DNA from: Branchinecta lynchi
Taxonomy: Eukaryota; Arthropoda; Branchiopoda; Anostraca; Branchinectidae
Direction of reading: 5' to 3'
Assembly (NCBI GenBank): GCA_023053575.1
Contig: JAKZAP010000015.1
Location: forward strand, 12,706,142-12,770,141
Length of the DNA: 64,000 nucleotides
Translations under genes and position numbers: made by a program
Shown here: one piece after another, positions 23,001 through 38,000 of the stretch
Layout: the number at the start of each line of letters is the position of its first letter
Numbering within the stretch: position 1 is the stretch's first letter
The notes under the pieces: generated by a model
What the model saw: only the letters and a program-made list of their open reading frames with translations
Database searches by the model: none
Told to the model about the DNA's origin: nothing

Positions 23001-26000
23001 ATGGTTAGTTTTATTTTATTTTATATGGTTAGATTTATTTCACTATCTTGCTAGTAAGATCAGCAAGTATACTTGTTTGTACAAAGACACGTAATTGGCA
23101 CTTTATTGTGATGCTTTTAAATACTTGGCCTTGCTTTCCATTAGCTATATGACAATTTAGTGGATGGATGTTATAGGGTATGATTCGTCACGTTTTAGGT
23201 AATTTGGTTGTTGTTGCTTTTCGTGTGCGCTCGAGCTCTGCTCTCAAGGTTCAAGGTTTAATTTACACTTCTGTATAAAATCAAAATAAATAGGGTCAAG
23301 CCGGGGACACAAGGTCGATTGACAAAAACCCGGTACAATATATAACAAACATATTTTACCTATAATTAATTATATAAATAAATGTTAATAATTCCATGAC
23401 TCACCACCAGACTGGAACCCGCCCCGCAAACCCACCGACACTCGGCAAGCGGAAAGTGATAATGATAGAATTTTGTTTGGTAAAAAAGGTAACTAGAACC
23501 TTGAGACTATGACACATTACAGGTCTCTCCCAATTTTGGTGATGGCAAAGTTCTGCCAAAGAAAACTAGGTAGTTGTCAAGAGCCTCAGTCTCAGAGGGG
23601 CCCTGGCCGGGGCCGAAGTGGTAAATAGAAAATGTAATGTGCAAACTAATATATGTGGTACTTGTTCACTTCATATCTAAGTCTGCTTGTCTATTCTATA
23701 AAGAATGTTACAAACGACGCAGTAGTAGCTTGGTAGTAGTCAACACTTGGGGCGCTGGAGCTCGATGTCTGGGCCTGCGCTTTGGGCTCTAATGACCCTT
23801 CCACCCGGACCAAGTCCGAAACCCACCAGTGACCACCTAAAAATTGATTCCTCGCTAGGCACACAGCGATTGTTTAAGGACACAAAGAGTATTATGGGCT
23901 TTGTGAATTCATCTCACGCTTACCACCATTAACTAGAAACTCGCTGAGTAGTGGAAGTCGATCAATCCAGATTGATCGTCGTCGACTGATCGTCGTGATT
24001 GATTGTTGGTGGGGTAGTTGAAGATATTGATCGTCAATTGATCGTCGTTGAGAAATAGAGGGCCGTTCGCCGAAGGAGAATCTCCTATAATTGTGGCAAG
24101 CAAATGATACAATCTTCACTTTAGGATAGTCTTATTTTTCTTTACTGTTACTACTATTTATTTTCTTCCTACACACTTCTTTTCTACTCTGTTAAGTGTT
24201 GTCGGATAAGAAGTTGCATTCAATCATTCATTTAAGATGAAAACCATTTGTGCGGCAATTGTTGAAATAAAATCTCTTCTCTCAGTGAATTCGAATATGT
24301 TTTTCCAGGACTGAAGGACGACGAATGGAAGCAAGTACGATCCGTCCTCACCCCAGTGTTCACCTTAGCGAAAATGAAGCACTTGTCCAAATATATGGCC
24401 GAGTGTGTTGAAAGAGTCCGCGAGGTTTTCGAGGTAATTTTAGTGTTTGTTCTATACACGATAGCACGAAAGGATCAGTATAACAACCTAACAGAAGTTT
24501 TATATCAAACAACAGAGGGATGCGCGGTTTCAACGTACGATACGTAACAGACAACACTTTGGTAGTTGTCTGTTGTGTTCGAAAATGTTATGCCTAACAA
24601 GCGTTGCCATCAAGGTGAGCCTAAAAATCGCCAAAAAGCATCTGCTGAATTTTCAGAAATCACGACGACAAACAAAAAAGGCAGGATATGCTTTTTTGGC
24701 TGTTTTTTACTCCTCCTGGCAATGCTTCTTCTGCGTAACATTTCTTGTATGACATTTTCCAACACAACAGATGACATCCCAAGCGTTCTCTTTTACGCAC
24801 TACCTGTTGATACCGCACATCCTTCTGTTGTCTGCTATGAAACTTCTGACAGCGCTGTAACTCATAGCAGTGTGCAGAGACAAAAACTGAGATCAAAAGT
24901 TATCAACATGATAACCCACTGTGAAGACATCTGCATAGCAACAGCAGCTTCTAGCACTACATTCAAGCGTTTAAGACTGCGGTGCAAGATGTCGACGAGC
25001 CAGAATGGTTACAATGGTGCGCCAGTAGAGGGCAGGGTAATAAAGCATTTCGATCTATTCGGAATGGCCATCCGACGGACATAAAATGGATGTCATAACT
25101 GGTCGAAAATCGACTCCATTCAGGAACGGCCGTTCAGAGAACGTAGGTTTAATGGACTTAAAACGACCCTTCGTTTATTACACCCTGTCAAATGTCTTAC
25201 ATTCAACGACCGTATTACGGTCTTTATATGGGGCGAAAAACGTACGTTCCATTTTTGTTAGGGATAGCAGTGTGCAGAGAAAAAAACTGAGGTCGACAGT
25301 TATCAACACGATATCCCAGTGGGAAGACATCTGCATAGGAGCAGCAGGGATGCGGGTGGGCGATAGCTCCTTAAATTCTGGATGGCCTAGGTGCTTCTGG
25401 TGGCACAGGAGTAATTCAGATCTAACTTGTACGATCCATAAATCCTAAGCAGGTGGTTGTACCGATTTCGCTGGGAAAAACAAGGAAGGGCAGGACCCCT
25501 GTTCTGTTGCTGTTATTCTTCTTCTTCCTGGAGCCCTATTCTGAGGGAGGAGCCCTGTTTTTATTGACGGTGAAAGGCTTCTGCTGAGAAAGGTTTCAAC
25601 GACGTATATTTTGCTAAATTTTTAACACTGTGGCGTTCCTGTATATTTTGCTTCTAAAGCTTTTTTCAAGTATGTTTAACATGCTTTGTGGCACTGTACG
25701 TGGTGTTTTTACTCTAGGCGTTGGGCTTGTGATTAATTGAGGATTTTATTAATTTGTCATAAACACATGTGATGTTCCGACGTTCCTTTATACCGCGGCT
25801 CGGTGACAGAACTCAAACATGCGATCTGATTGGCTGTGCGTGAGAGAAAGTAGGACCAAGATTTGATACTAGCCGAGTTCGTTTTCGTCGTTCGTCGTGT
25901 CGGTAAATTTTTCATATTAGAGTTTCTTTGGCAAGTTGTCTAGACGTCGTTTTACGAACCAAGCTAGATACGAAAATCTTAATATTTGCAACCTGCGGCC

Positions 26001-29000
26001 ACAAAAAATGTAGAAGAATAAAAAGGCCCACTGTTTTTGGTATCCCAAAACGTAAGTGGAGGGATGCCTATGACGTCGCAAAAATGTACGTCTGTCTGTA
26101 AGCACGATAACTCTCGACGGAAATGAGATATTCTGATGAAACTTGGTTTGAGGATTCTTTAGATCAAGGGTAAGGTCAATTTTGTAGATGGGCTCTGTAG
26201 CCCTAAATTTGGGGGTGGGGAGGGGGTTCAAATTAAGGGAAAAACAAAATATTTTTAAACAGCTAATGTGGTAGTCGGTTATGGGGTAAGAAGGCATTCT
26301 GAGCACGATAATGAAAACCATTTTCTCGCCGGACAAGTAGTTCGTCCGGAATCCAAAACACGAAAGTTGGTTAAAAGTAAAAGTTTTATTTGAAGTTGAT
26401 TAAATGTTCGATTTAGGAGTAAAATAACATGCCGAACACGATGGTGTAAGCCATTTTTTCTCTGAACAACTAGTCCACCGGGAATCTGTCCAAAAACAGA
26501 AAATTTGTTAAAAGCAAAAGTTTGATTAGATGACGGATTAAGCGGTGTTTACCCTGACATATAGTTAGTCAGGAATCCAGCTGTAACCAGAATTGTTTGT
26601 TAAGTCAAAGTTTTATTTAAAGTTGATTAGATGTTCTACACTGGACTCGTTTCTGAATTTTCATTTTCTGCTGGACTAGTAGTTCGCTCGGAATTCGGGC
26701 GAACCCAGAAACTTGGCAGAAGTAAAGCAGGAGGTCTCGGACAGTATCGTTAAAATAGTTATGGCTTATAGAGGTATATCTGAACTTGGTTTTCTCTGAT
26801 GATTAGCCTGGCGAAGACTGGATCTGGCGAAGACAAGACCCAGTTGTCTGAATCAATAGATTTTGAGATCCCATCGACACCTTTGGTCTTATTAAACTTG
26901 ATATGAAAATTAACTCCTATGAAAGCTAACGGCACGAGTTAGGGATTACAAATTGTGCCATCTGTTGCAAAACTGATGACAAAATCCGAAATAACAGTTA
27001 GTTTTTCGGTGACATTGGTTTTGGTGTATACATGGAGTAAAAGACCTGACTTAGAAAGAAGATCTACAGATGGAGGACGAGCCTTTTTTTAGAGGCTTCT
27101 AGAAACTGTTCTGTCATTTAGAAAATTCTAGCCTAATTGCCGAACCGAGTTATTGAAACTTGCTTTCCAGCTCAGTTTAACGTAAAACACGCCCTATTAT
27201 CGGCAGCACATCATCGGTCCGAGAGGAATACTGGCAATCAATTTTTTCCATGTCCTGCTAATTCTTCTGCCCAATTTTTACGTAGTTTCGTCCCATCATC
27301 TATTTCTGGTAAAATCTTGTAAGTGTATTAGTTAATTTGTTTCGTTTCTGTTTATATTTTGTAAATTTGTATTCCACTTCTAGCTCTTAGCTATTTGGAA
27401 TAAACTTGATTGATTGATTGAAAAAGAAAACGACTATAATAAAGACAGTTAGAACGGCGAACCGAACGACAACAAGTGGGCAAGCGCTCAGACGTGGAGT
27501 GTGTAAGTAAAATGTTTACCCCATTTTATATAAAAAAGAGCTTTAGAACCAAGACATTTCACATCCCCGACAACCAAACATGTAATGAAATAACCTAATT
27601 TGCAATCATCCCACTTTAGAAGCTTTAAATGTAAACATTCGCAAGTATAAATCCAAAGAAATGTTGAAGATCTTGCACGAATAGCTCGAGTTGCAAGAAT
27701 GTTTCTGCTAGCCAGTACGACCCTTGAAGACTCTTCTCCATTAGCAAGGTAATAAAGTGTACAATAAACCAAATCGTAGCAGCATAATACCCACTTTGTC
27801 ACAATTCATTAAGAATTCATATATCATCGATCTTATGACAAAACAGTCCAGTTTCCAACTCTTAATTAAAGATAAAAATACGCCGCGTCGTCTTATTTGC
27901 TGCTGTTAAACCAAAATCGTCATCCTGTGATAGACGAACTTAATTCATTGGAAATCTGGGTCCAGCTGCCCATGAACGGCACGGGGAGGGGGTCGAGACC
28001 CATCAAAACAGGTATTTACATCTCTTTTTCCTCAACTATACCAGCTTAGAGTTTGATTCCAATCACGGGTCAAAAACTTTTTTCATGGGTAATTTGGACC
28101 CACTTGCCCATGAACGGGGAGGGTGGGGGGCGGTTCAACTCCACATATATATCCCCAACCCCTATGATCCAAAAGCACAAAGGAAGATCATCCCCTTATC
28201 TCCAGTTATTGTCAAGTTATAAACATTAAAAAATGGGAAATCTGGGCCAAAGCGACTCTGAACCAAGTAGGGGTGGAGTTTTGGTCCTGCAAAAAGTAAT
28301 AAGAGTAATAATGCTTACGAACCTACCAAGTTTCCACTTGATACCTCTTGATTCCTGTCACGGGTATTCCTGGGCAGAGTCCAGTTCTGGTCAAGTTATG
28401 AACATTATTCATTGGGCAATCTGGGCCCATATGCCCCTGAGCCGGGCTGGGGGGGGGGGGGAGGGGGTGTTGGGGACCCCCAACAGGCACAACTAGACCC
28501 CAATACCCACTAGTGTACCAAGTTTGAACTTGATACTTCCACTGGTTCTCGAGTTATGAGCTCAGCAAAATATGGTAAAAACCGGACACCGAAAACCGAA
28601 AGCTGCCACAGCGCTCGCAGTAGCGGATTGTTTGAAGGAACATATTACAGCACACTCTGAGTATATCTTTCGAAACTTTTCTCACTCATCAATTTAATGC
28701 TTTGAACCTAGATGGCACGACCGATCAGCGCTGTGATTGGAAGTCTCTGTGTCCGGTACTGAATTTCAAGTTTCAGGCTGCGGAGATATATCAGGGTCCT
28801 GCAGAGAATCCAAAAGTAAATAAAAAAAAGTATTATGAGCATAAACTATACTTTTAAGCAACGATATAGTATAAGAGAATTCAAAAGCATATTTTCTCTC
28901 TAGACAAGGATTCTTCGATGAATGAACTTTTTTCAGGCAGAGCTTTTTTTACGTGCGAGGAGTCGTGTTGATCTTGTTTGTTGTGTTTCTTTCGTTTTTA

Positions 29001-32000
29001 TTTGGGTTTCTATGACCCTTGTCGGTCATTTAGTAAATTAACAAAATAACTGAGAAATTACTGCTAATCCGATGTAGCAACCACAGAGTTTTTGTCCTTT
29101 CCTTTGTCAGCGTCAGCTGATTTTTATATTGGTTTGGCTTGTTCTTTCCTTTTATTCTAGCTGTTTCTAAGACCAAATAAATTTGGCGGGAGCCAAGAAT
29201 GCCACGATAGGGGGTTCAAGAATGAATTATCCATCCGCATTTACTGACGTAGTTGGAGTGAACAAAGTTATTGGACACATGACGGTGTTTTTAATTTTCA
29301 AGGAAAGCCGTTTGAATGACGAGGCCGTCGACGTCGCTGAGTTGTTCATGCGTTTCACCTCCGAGATCATCTCCTACACTGCCCTTGCCACAACGACTGA
29401 CCCGATTAAAAACAAAATGGATTGGTTCTACGTCACGGTCACGTATATGTTTAGAAACACGATGAACTTCCCGACGATGTTGGCTATCTACTTCCCGATC
29501 TTGGAGCCGCTGGTTGTGCTGCTTGCACCGTTGTCCCCGTTCGGTAAGTTCAGAATGAAAATCTGTTGACTCTCTTTTAATCAGTTTGTAGTTTCTGTTA
29601 TCCGTGCTTTTTCCTTCTTCTTTTTCGTGTGTCCGTTTTGTCTTGTCTTCGCGCCATACTAGAACTTTAAGTTGTGGGGTGATATATTCATGTAACTGGA
29701 TATCTGGTTTTCTTTTGTGATGACTTCGAAAGGTGCAATTTCGGCAATAGTCGTTTTTGCAGAGCACCGTGTATCAGATACGAAGATAATTGCAAAAACG
29801 ACTAATTGCAGATCCAATGTAACAGATCCGTGGTAACAGAAACCATGGTATCAGCAAAAGCGCAACTATTCTCTTTTATGGGAAATCAAACTATTGATTG
29901 GTTGACTGCATCAAGCGCAGTATATAGTGAAGACAACCTCGTATTCAACAAGCAATAGTTGCGTTTTTGCTGATACCATGGTATCTGATACCACGGTCAA
30001 AGGGCGTTTTTGCAGTTGTCGTGGTATCTGGCCAGTTATCGTGGTATCAGATATTCAGATACTACGGTCCGACCATGGTAACTGGTCGTGGTATCTGAGA
30101 AGTCATCTCACTTTCATCAAATTTTGTCAGATTGGTGAGAAAGAAGTTTAGTACTTAGTGATGTAACTGGATATCTGTTTTTCTTTTGGGATGACTTCGA
30201 AAAGTTCAGTTTCGGCAATAGTCATTTTTGCAGAGCACCGCATATCAAATACCACGATAACTGAAAAAAACGACTAAATGCAGATCCAGTTACCTTGGTA
30301 ACAGATACCATGGTATCAGCAAAAACGCAACTAATGTAAACTACAAGCACAGCTTGTAGATAGTCGGGTCTAGCCGAAAAAATGCGATACCCCCAGCCGG
30401 CAAAACCTCCCCGGAACAAAAACTCCCCTGGCGAAAAAAACCCCATAAAAAAACCATAAAAAAAACCCATCCCCCTCCCAATGGAATGCAAAAATATAGG
30501 AAATTACAAAATTTTCTTAGAAACTGCAGTTTTGACAGCGAGCACTTAAAGGACCTGTCTTACCTATAATACTACTGCAACCTGTTTCCATAATCACTCC
30601 ATATATTTCCAAACGCGTAGACCCCAATTTCGTACGGTACATTCTAACCGCTCTTACAAAACTACGCTGCCTTTCCTTGCTTTGCTACCTTCGATGTGTA
30701 TAACGCTTTCGAAGGTTGTTTGCGAGAAGTTTTTCCATCAGAAAAACGGTTGGATAAATTGTTTCCCTGTTTTACCTACAAGTCAACGGGGCTCAGAAAA
30801 GGGTTAAAACAGCCAAAACCGTGAGTTATTTGTTGAAAGCACAGCCTAGTTTTAAAGTATTCAAATATTTTCAGAATACTGTAACTTGAAGAGTAAATAG
30901 TGCAAGGGGGTTATGGTACCGGGAAAGGGATCACTGGGAGGTTTTGGCTGCGAGAGAGGGGGTTGGTGGGGGTGGGGGAGGGTATTTCCGATGGGGTTTA
31001 GTTTTTTGTTTTGTTTTGTAACCCAGGTAGTCCCCTGTTAGCATCTTGTCCCGGACCGCTTTAAGTCTCCAATGCACCAATTGTTCGACACGCCAAAACA
31101 TTCTTTCAGGGCACGCAAAATGTCGGTCATTACAATAGAAAAAACAATAAGAGCGTGTTCCACCCTTGTACCAATAGTAACTATTAGTTACTATTTCCGT
31201 TCCATCCTCACGAAAAGTTACTACGCTGACCGTTCCAACCTTCTCGGAATAGGAACTAATAGTTACTATTTGCTTACCATGCTCCGGAGCGTGGTAAGCG
31301 TAGTAATTACGCATCTCTGTAACGTGATTGGTCGGATTCACCCGTGGCATGATACCCCGCTGGAAAATAGAAAGATCGTTCCAGCCTTGACGGCAAAAAG
31401 CCAGAATTTGTGACGTCATACGTAGTAACTACGGTAAGTAGGGTGGAACACACTCTAAGTTATGCCCTGGTAAGGAAGTTTGCCCTTTTTCAGCGCTTAT
31501 TGAAGATTATGAGCGTGTTCCGTCCTACTTACCGTAGTTACTACGCATGACGTCATGAATTCTGTGTTTTTGCCGTCAAGGCTGGAACGATTTTTCTATT
31601 TTCCAGCAGGATCTCACGCCAGGGCCGAATCCGACCAATCACGTTACAGAGATGCGTAGTTACTACGCTTACGACGCTCCCGAGCATGGTAAGCAAATAG
31701 TAACTATTAGTTACTATTACGACAAGGTTGGAACGGTCAGCGTAGTAACTTTTCGTGAGGATGGAACGGAAATAGTAACTAATATTAACTATTGTTAGAA
31801 GGGTGGAACACGCTCGATAGTACAAGCGGGGATTTTCTAATATAAATTTCAGCCTATATGATTGGTAACAAGGTAAAGAAAAGAAAACCATGTCAATCTA
31901 TTGAGCTATCAACAATAATCACCATAATACTAGTGTGTGGAACTCTGTTCTGGAGAGCATTCGGGCTGCTGAGCACCTGGGGTTATTTAAAAATAAATTG

Positions 32001-35000
32001 AAAAAGTATTTGTTAGGCCAAGGTTCATAGTTTTTTTTTTTGTCCTTGTTCTTATTTTTCTTACTATTTTTCTTATTTCTCATTATTATTAAGTAAGTAA
32101 GTAAGTAATTAATTTATTTATAACCCGCCGTTTCCAGAAAGCGGAGTAAATGAAGAAAGTAAATAAAACACATAAACATACACAAAAAGACACTTAATTT
32201 CAATCGTCGGCCAGGAAGCAGTGTAGAAGGTCGTGCGCTGGTTCGGTTCTGTTGTCAATGATTTTTGATAGCGACGAAGAAACATCCAAAAGGGTAACAC
32301 TTGCATCTTGAATTTTGAACTTCTTCGTCAAAGTATGGTTATGGCATAATTTCGACAAGTGGAGCAGGTGCTTTGCATATCTAAAATAACACGATCTCAT
32401 CAACTCATTATTAAATGAGTTGATGAGAGATGTTATTATTTCTTATTTTGGTGCTCTTTCTTGTGTTCTGTTTCTAGTTAATTATTAGTTAGGAAATGAG
32501 TTTTATGTACCCGCCCAATTGCAAGTGCTTTTTTGTACCTTTCTTGGGGCGGGTACTGGCATCATAGTTAAATGTATTTTGGTCGTAAAATAAACTGAAC
32601 TGAACTGAATAAAACCTTTAGCTTTGGCAAAGAGTAGTTTCAGGCGTCAATTTGGAGTAGCATTTCCAGTTGTGTTCTATCCACTGGGAGTACTAAACTG
32701 GAAAATCATGAATTTCTCTGGTAGACTACCAGACGGACCAACGATCTCTAAACCAGTCTACGGTGAATCTTGAGCATGTCCGTGCTTCGATCTATAGTGA
32801 ATAGTCCGGTGTAATACTTTTCCCACTAAGTCCGATAGATGGCTCTTGGTGAAGCTATAGTTTCTCAAGATGGGTGGGGGAGATGTTTTGTTTTTGAAAG
32901 TTTTTCAGCACCCGATGAAAAATTTATCTAAGAATAGTACTATGAAGTAGTGCGAAAAAGTTGCATGCAGTACTAACGATGCTACTACATGCTTCGACTT
33001 CAAGGGTACCGTGTTACTGCATACTACTATATGCTACTATTTGCAAGACTGGATGCTACTGTGGCAAGACAGGATGCTAAGAAAGTTTCAGCACCCGATG
33101 AAAAGTTTATCTCAAAATAGTACTTTGAAGTAGTACGGAAAAGTTGCATGCAGTACTAACGATGCTACTACATGCTTCGACTTCAAGGCTACCATGTTAC
33201 TGCATACTACTATATGCTACTATTAGCAAGACTGGATGCTACTGTGGCAAGACAGGATGCTAAGAAAGTTTCAGCACCCGATGAAAAGTTTATCTGAAAA
33301 TAGTACTATGAAGTAGTACGGAAAAGTTGCATGCAGTTCTAACGATGCTACTACATGCTTCTACTTCAAGGCTACCGTATTACTGCATACTACTATATGC
33401 TACTATTAGCAAGACTGGATGCTACTATGGCAAGACAGGATGATACTGGATACTACTACATAGTATTGGACCAGTCTGAGGCACATTAAACGATAGTATT
33501 CTTTGCTATTAGTATTGCATAGTATTGCTACATGCAACGTTTTCGTACTACTACCATACTACTACGCAGGCTACAAATTTTTCATCGGGCACTGTCAGAA
33601 GTTTCATAGCAGATAACAGAAAATGCGCAGTTTCAACAGATAACACTTATGATCTTCGCTGTTATGATTTGCAAACGTTACGCACTGAAATGTTATGCAT
33701 ACAAACAAGAAGAGCCGAAAAACATCTACGGACTTTTTTGTTTGTCTTCATGATATTGGAAAAGTCAGTAGAAACTTTTTCGACTCTTGGCAATGCTTGT
33801 TATGCATAAAGATTGCACAATCAAAACTGACAGCATCCCAAAAGTTATCTGTTGAAATTAAGCATCCTTGTGTTATCTGTCATGAAACTTCTGATAGTGT
33901 GGAGTTCCATGAGTGTGGACACTTGATACCTATTTTTTCAAGGTGAGCATCAATTGACCATATTCCTGTTCAGCGCTTCCAAGCGGACTAGTTTCTATTA
34001 ATCCCCCCATGCCTCATCGTCATTACCTGGATCAGACATGGTAAAATAGATTCACGGTTTAATAAGTGGAAAACCTGTCATCTGTGTCCCAGTTAATGGA
34101 GGTCTTGCATATGTTTCAGCAGCAGAAAATGAAAGTGACCCACTACCCTATGGATTCGACTTTTTACTATATCGAACCAACACTTGTGTAGACATAGTAA
34201 AAACTCGAATCTATAGGGTAGTGGGTCGCTTTCCCCTTCTGCTGCTAAAACATATGCAAAACCTCCATTACCTGGGACACAGATGTCAAGTTTTTTACTC
34301 ACTAACCCATGTCTGATCCAAGTGCTGACGGTGATGTATACCCAATGAAAAATTAATATCAAAATAGTACTATGAAGTAGTACGAAAAACTTGTATCCAG
34401 TACTAACGATACTACTACATGCTTCGACTTCAAGGCTACCGCGTTACTGCATACTACTATATGCTACTATTAGCAAGACTGGATGCTACTGTGGCAAGAC
34501 ATGATGCTACTGGATACTACTATATAAGATTGGACCAGTCTGAGGCACATTAAATTATAGTATTCTTTGCTATTATACAGTATTACATGCAACGTTTTCG
34601 TACTACTACCATACTACTACGCAGGCTACAAATTTTTTATCGGGTAGGTGGATTATAACAGAAAATAGTCCGTTTGGAAGCGCTGAACAGGAATATGGCC
34701 AATAGTTACAAACCTTATGTTGCGGGCAACGAATAAGGTGCAGGGCCGGAATCATTTGACGAATTAGTGCTTTTATTCCGACTGTCTGTCTTGGAACAAG
34801 GGATATCTTAAACACCGTATACCTACCATCCAGGGAGATACCCCTGTTCGCTTCAAAACGGCCTGTCACACTACCAGAACAAAATGGCTCTAGAAAGTAA
34901 TGTGAAGACCTTTCGTCACTTATCCTTCCCATGCATAAAAAATGGGCCCCCGTCGCAGCGCCGCCCAGCTCGCTTCGCGAGAGAAGCTTCAGCAAACTGT

Positions 35001-38000
35001 TCGTGTGTGCAGTGGCGGACGTGGAAAATTCTAGAAAGGCAAAGATGCGGTCGAGGATCAGATCAGAGCCAGCGCTTATTAACGACTGGTTGAGTTTCAA
35101 TAGGGATGTTCGTGTCCTCCAGTGCAGCTAGTGTCGCTGCGATTTGACTGCGTGTCACTTTTCCAAAGTTCGCGCATTACTCTCTAGAGTTATTTGATCT
35201 GTTGTCACCCTATTTTTTTTTTTTTTTTCTTAAAGAGACAAGATAATTTTTGTTAATCCCGCGTAGCTTCTTTTTCCATTTTTCCTGTTTTAGGTTGAAC
35301 TAAAACAGTGGCTACGTCTCCACCTCCAACTCAGTGACGTTAATACCAAAAATACCTAACAGTTTACCCTACTTTAACGTCACTTACACTATCATCATAA
35401 CAAATAAATTTTATTTTCACATTTTCCAAAATCTAAAAAACAAAATACCTTAAAATTTTCAAACTTTCCCTTTTCCTATCAAACATTCTCATATAATCTA
35501 AAATACTTTTCTGTTGTCACACTACTGATTGTCCCTTCAACGGTTCATAAATGTAAACGTGTCCGGTGCCTCGCTTTCCGCCCGGCTCTTTATACACAGC
35601 AGCCAATCAAAAATAGTATAAGAGGCCACTTTGAAGTGAACAAGGGATATCTCCCTATGGATGGTAAGAACAAGGTGCCATAAAGGACAGCTCGGACATA
35701 TCCTGGTGCCAGCTCAATGTGGCACCAAACGGTATTCGAAGTATTTAGTGCCATGTCTGCACTATGAGTTAGATCAATAAAAATATCTATCTATCTAACT
35801 ATCTTCATGGTGTTTTTGCTCGGATGTTCTGAGATAGCTGAACCTTTTACAACTAAGCTATGCTTACATTAATTTACACAAGGCTTCGGTAGAAAGCGCG
35901 GATCTAAAACCATTTCAAGTATGGGTTGACAACTTCAGAGTTTAATCGTTAGCTCCCGGAACACTTTTGTCGGAGAACCAGAACAAAATTGCTGTAACAT
36001 TTCACGTTGCCGAGGCAACGTAGATCTAAATTACGGACTGTGTCGTCAGTTATAAAAATGTTGCCAGAACACTTTTGTTACGTTTCGCTGCCAACGATTG
36101 AACGCTGAAGTTGTAAAACCATAGGAAATTTCAAAAAGGTATGTTCCACAATCTTCTTGGAATATACCATTCTCGAAGTTCCGATGGGTTGACAACTTCA
36201 GCGCTTAATGTGTTGCTGTGGCAACACTTTTGTCGGCAAATCCGAACAAAGGTAGGTGCAACACTTCACGTTGCCGATGTAGAGTCGATCTAGTTTTCAA
36301 GTTAAAAATATTCAAAACTGGGCATACTGTTCCCAATTGCCCAACAAGTGGGAGTGGGGTTTGGGACCCCAAAAACCAGAAATAGACCTAAATGCCCACA
36401 AGCCTGCCAAGTCAACTTTATACCTGTAGATTCCTGTCACGGGCCACAAAATTTACTCCTGGGCAATCAGCTCATTTGCCGATGAACGGGTAGGTGGCGA
36501 AGAGGAACTTAAAAGTATTTTTTTCCAACCTTAGGTCTACAAGTACAAGGAATTTCGTAGTCCTATATGAGAGAGAGAGAGAGATAGGTTTCTTTAAACA
36601 ACATCGTAGCTGACAGCTAATTTGCGTTGCTTCACTATAGTAAATAACAAACTAACACAAAAAACGAAAAAAAGAAGAAAATATCACTCGGCTTTGTTTA
36701 ACAAATCTGTAAAAAAAAGGTACAAACGAATTTCCGTGGCAGTTTGTTCGCGAAGCTACTGGAACCAGTTTATTTTGGTGACGAGTACGGTTGTTGGGTG
36801 GTGCAGTGGGTGGTAAGATGTCTCGATGCTGGTGTTTGGAGAGAAAAAACTTTCCAAACCTCAGGATATCCAGCCCTGGTCAAGTTATGAAAATTATTCA
36901 CTGAACGATCTGGCCGAATGCCCCTGAATCGGGTGAGTCTCGGTGGGTGGGACCCCCAAAGCACAACTAGGCCCTAATGCCCACAAGTACACCAAATTTC
37001 AACTTGATCCCTGTCATGGTTCACGAGTTATGAGCTCCACAATCTATGCTAAAAACCGGAAACCGAAAACCTAAATCTTCTACAGCGCTCGCAAGAGTGG
37101 AATAATCGTAAATTAATACTCCTCTAAAAACCGGACATTTAAGCAAGAATATTCTTTGATATTCTTGATTTAAGGGGAGGCATGCATGGCGCAAGTACTC
37201 ATTTAAATATACTAGGAGACAACAGGGCTCCTTGTTGAACTCCCTTATTAAAAGCCAGCTTCCATGATGGGCATGGGAGCACCCGAAACCTCTCCGGAAA
37301 CCAGACTGAAAAGGCCTAAAATCACATTTCGACTCAATTTCAAGTAATAATATGTGTTCAAGCAACCTAATTAAAGGACCCCTCGCACTATTTATCCTTC
37401 AACCTACAGTATCTAAATTTATTTTAATACTTTAAAACTAGGCTGTGCTTTCAACAAATAAATCACGTTTTTTGCTGTTTTAAGCTTTTTCCGAGACCCA
37501 TACAACAGGGAAACAATTTACATAACCGTTTTTTCTGAAGGAAAAACTCCTCGCAGACAACTGTCAACAGAGTAATACGCATCGAAGGTAGCAAAACAGG
37601 GCAAGTGAGAAAATCAGCGTGATTTTGTTAGAGGGGTTAGAATATACCGTACGAAATTGGGGTCTCCGGGTTTAGAAATATATGGAGTGATTATGGAAGT
37701 AGGTCAATTTGGAGTAGCATTTCCAGTTGTGTTCTATCCACTGGGAGTACTAAACTGGAAAATCACGAATTTCTCTGGTAGACTACCAGACGGACCAACG
37801 ATCTCTAAACCAGTCGACGGTGAATCTTGAGCATGTCCGTGCTTCGATCTATAGTGAATAGTCCGGTGTAATACTTTTCCCACTAAGTCCGATAGATGGC
37901 TCTTGGTGAAGCTATAGTTTCTCAAGATGGGTGGGGGAGATGTTTTGTTTTTGAAAGTTTTTCAGCACCCGATGAAAAATTTATCTAAGAATAGTACTAT

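Noticed and set aside
29183..29302. Longer P450 exon 3 starting near 29160 after TTATTCTAG
   Set aside because: The added residues do not fit the P450 family between exon 2 and exon 3, and the phase from that acceptor is less consistent than at 29303.
29291..29767. 158-codon minus-strand frame
   Set aside because: It is the shadow of P450 exon 3 on the opposite strand.
30931..31891. Frames of 112-162 codons on both strands
   Set aside because: They arise from family E repeats, which lack stops in several frames. The same peptide appears at every E copy because the DNA is repeated.
34606..35100. 164-codon minus-strand frame
   Set aside because: It overlaps plus-strand frames of similar size and lies between inverted arms of a repeat. 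No domain or splice-compatible neighbour was found.
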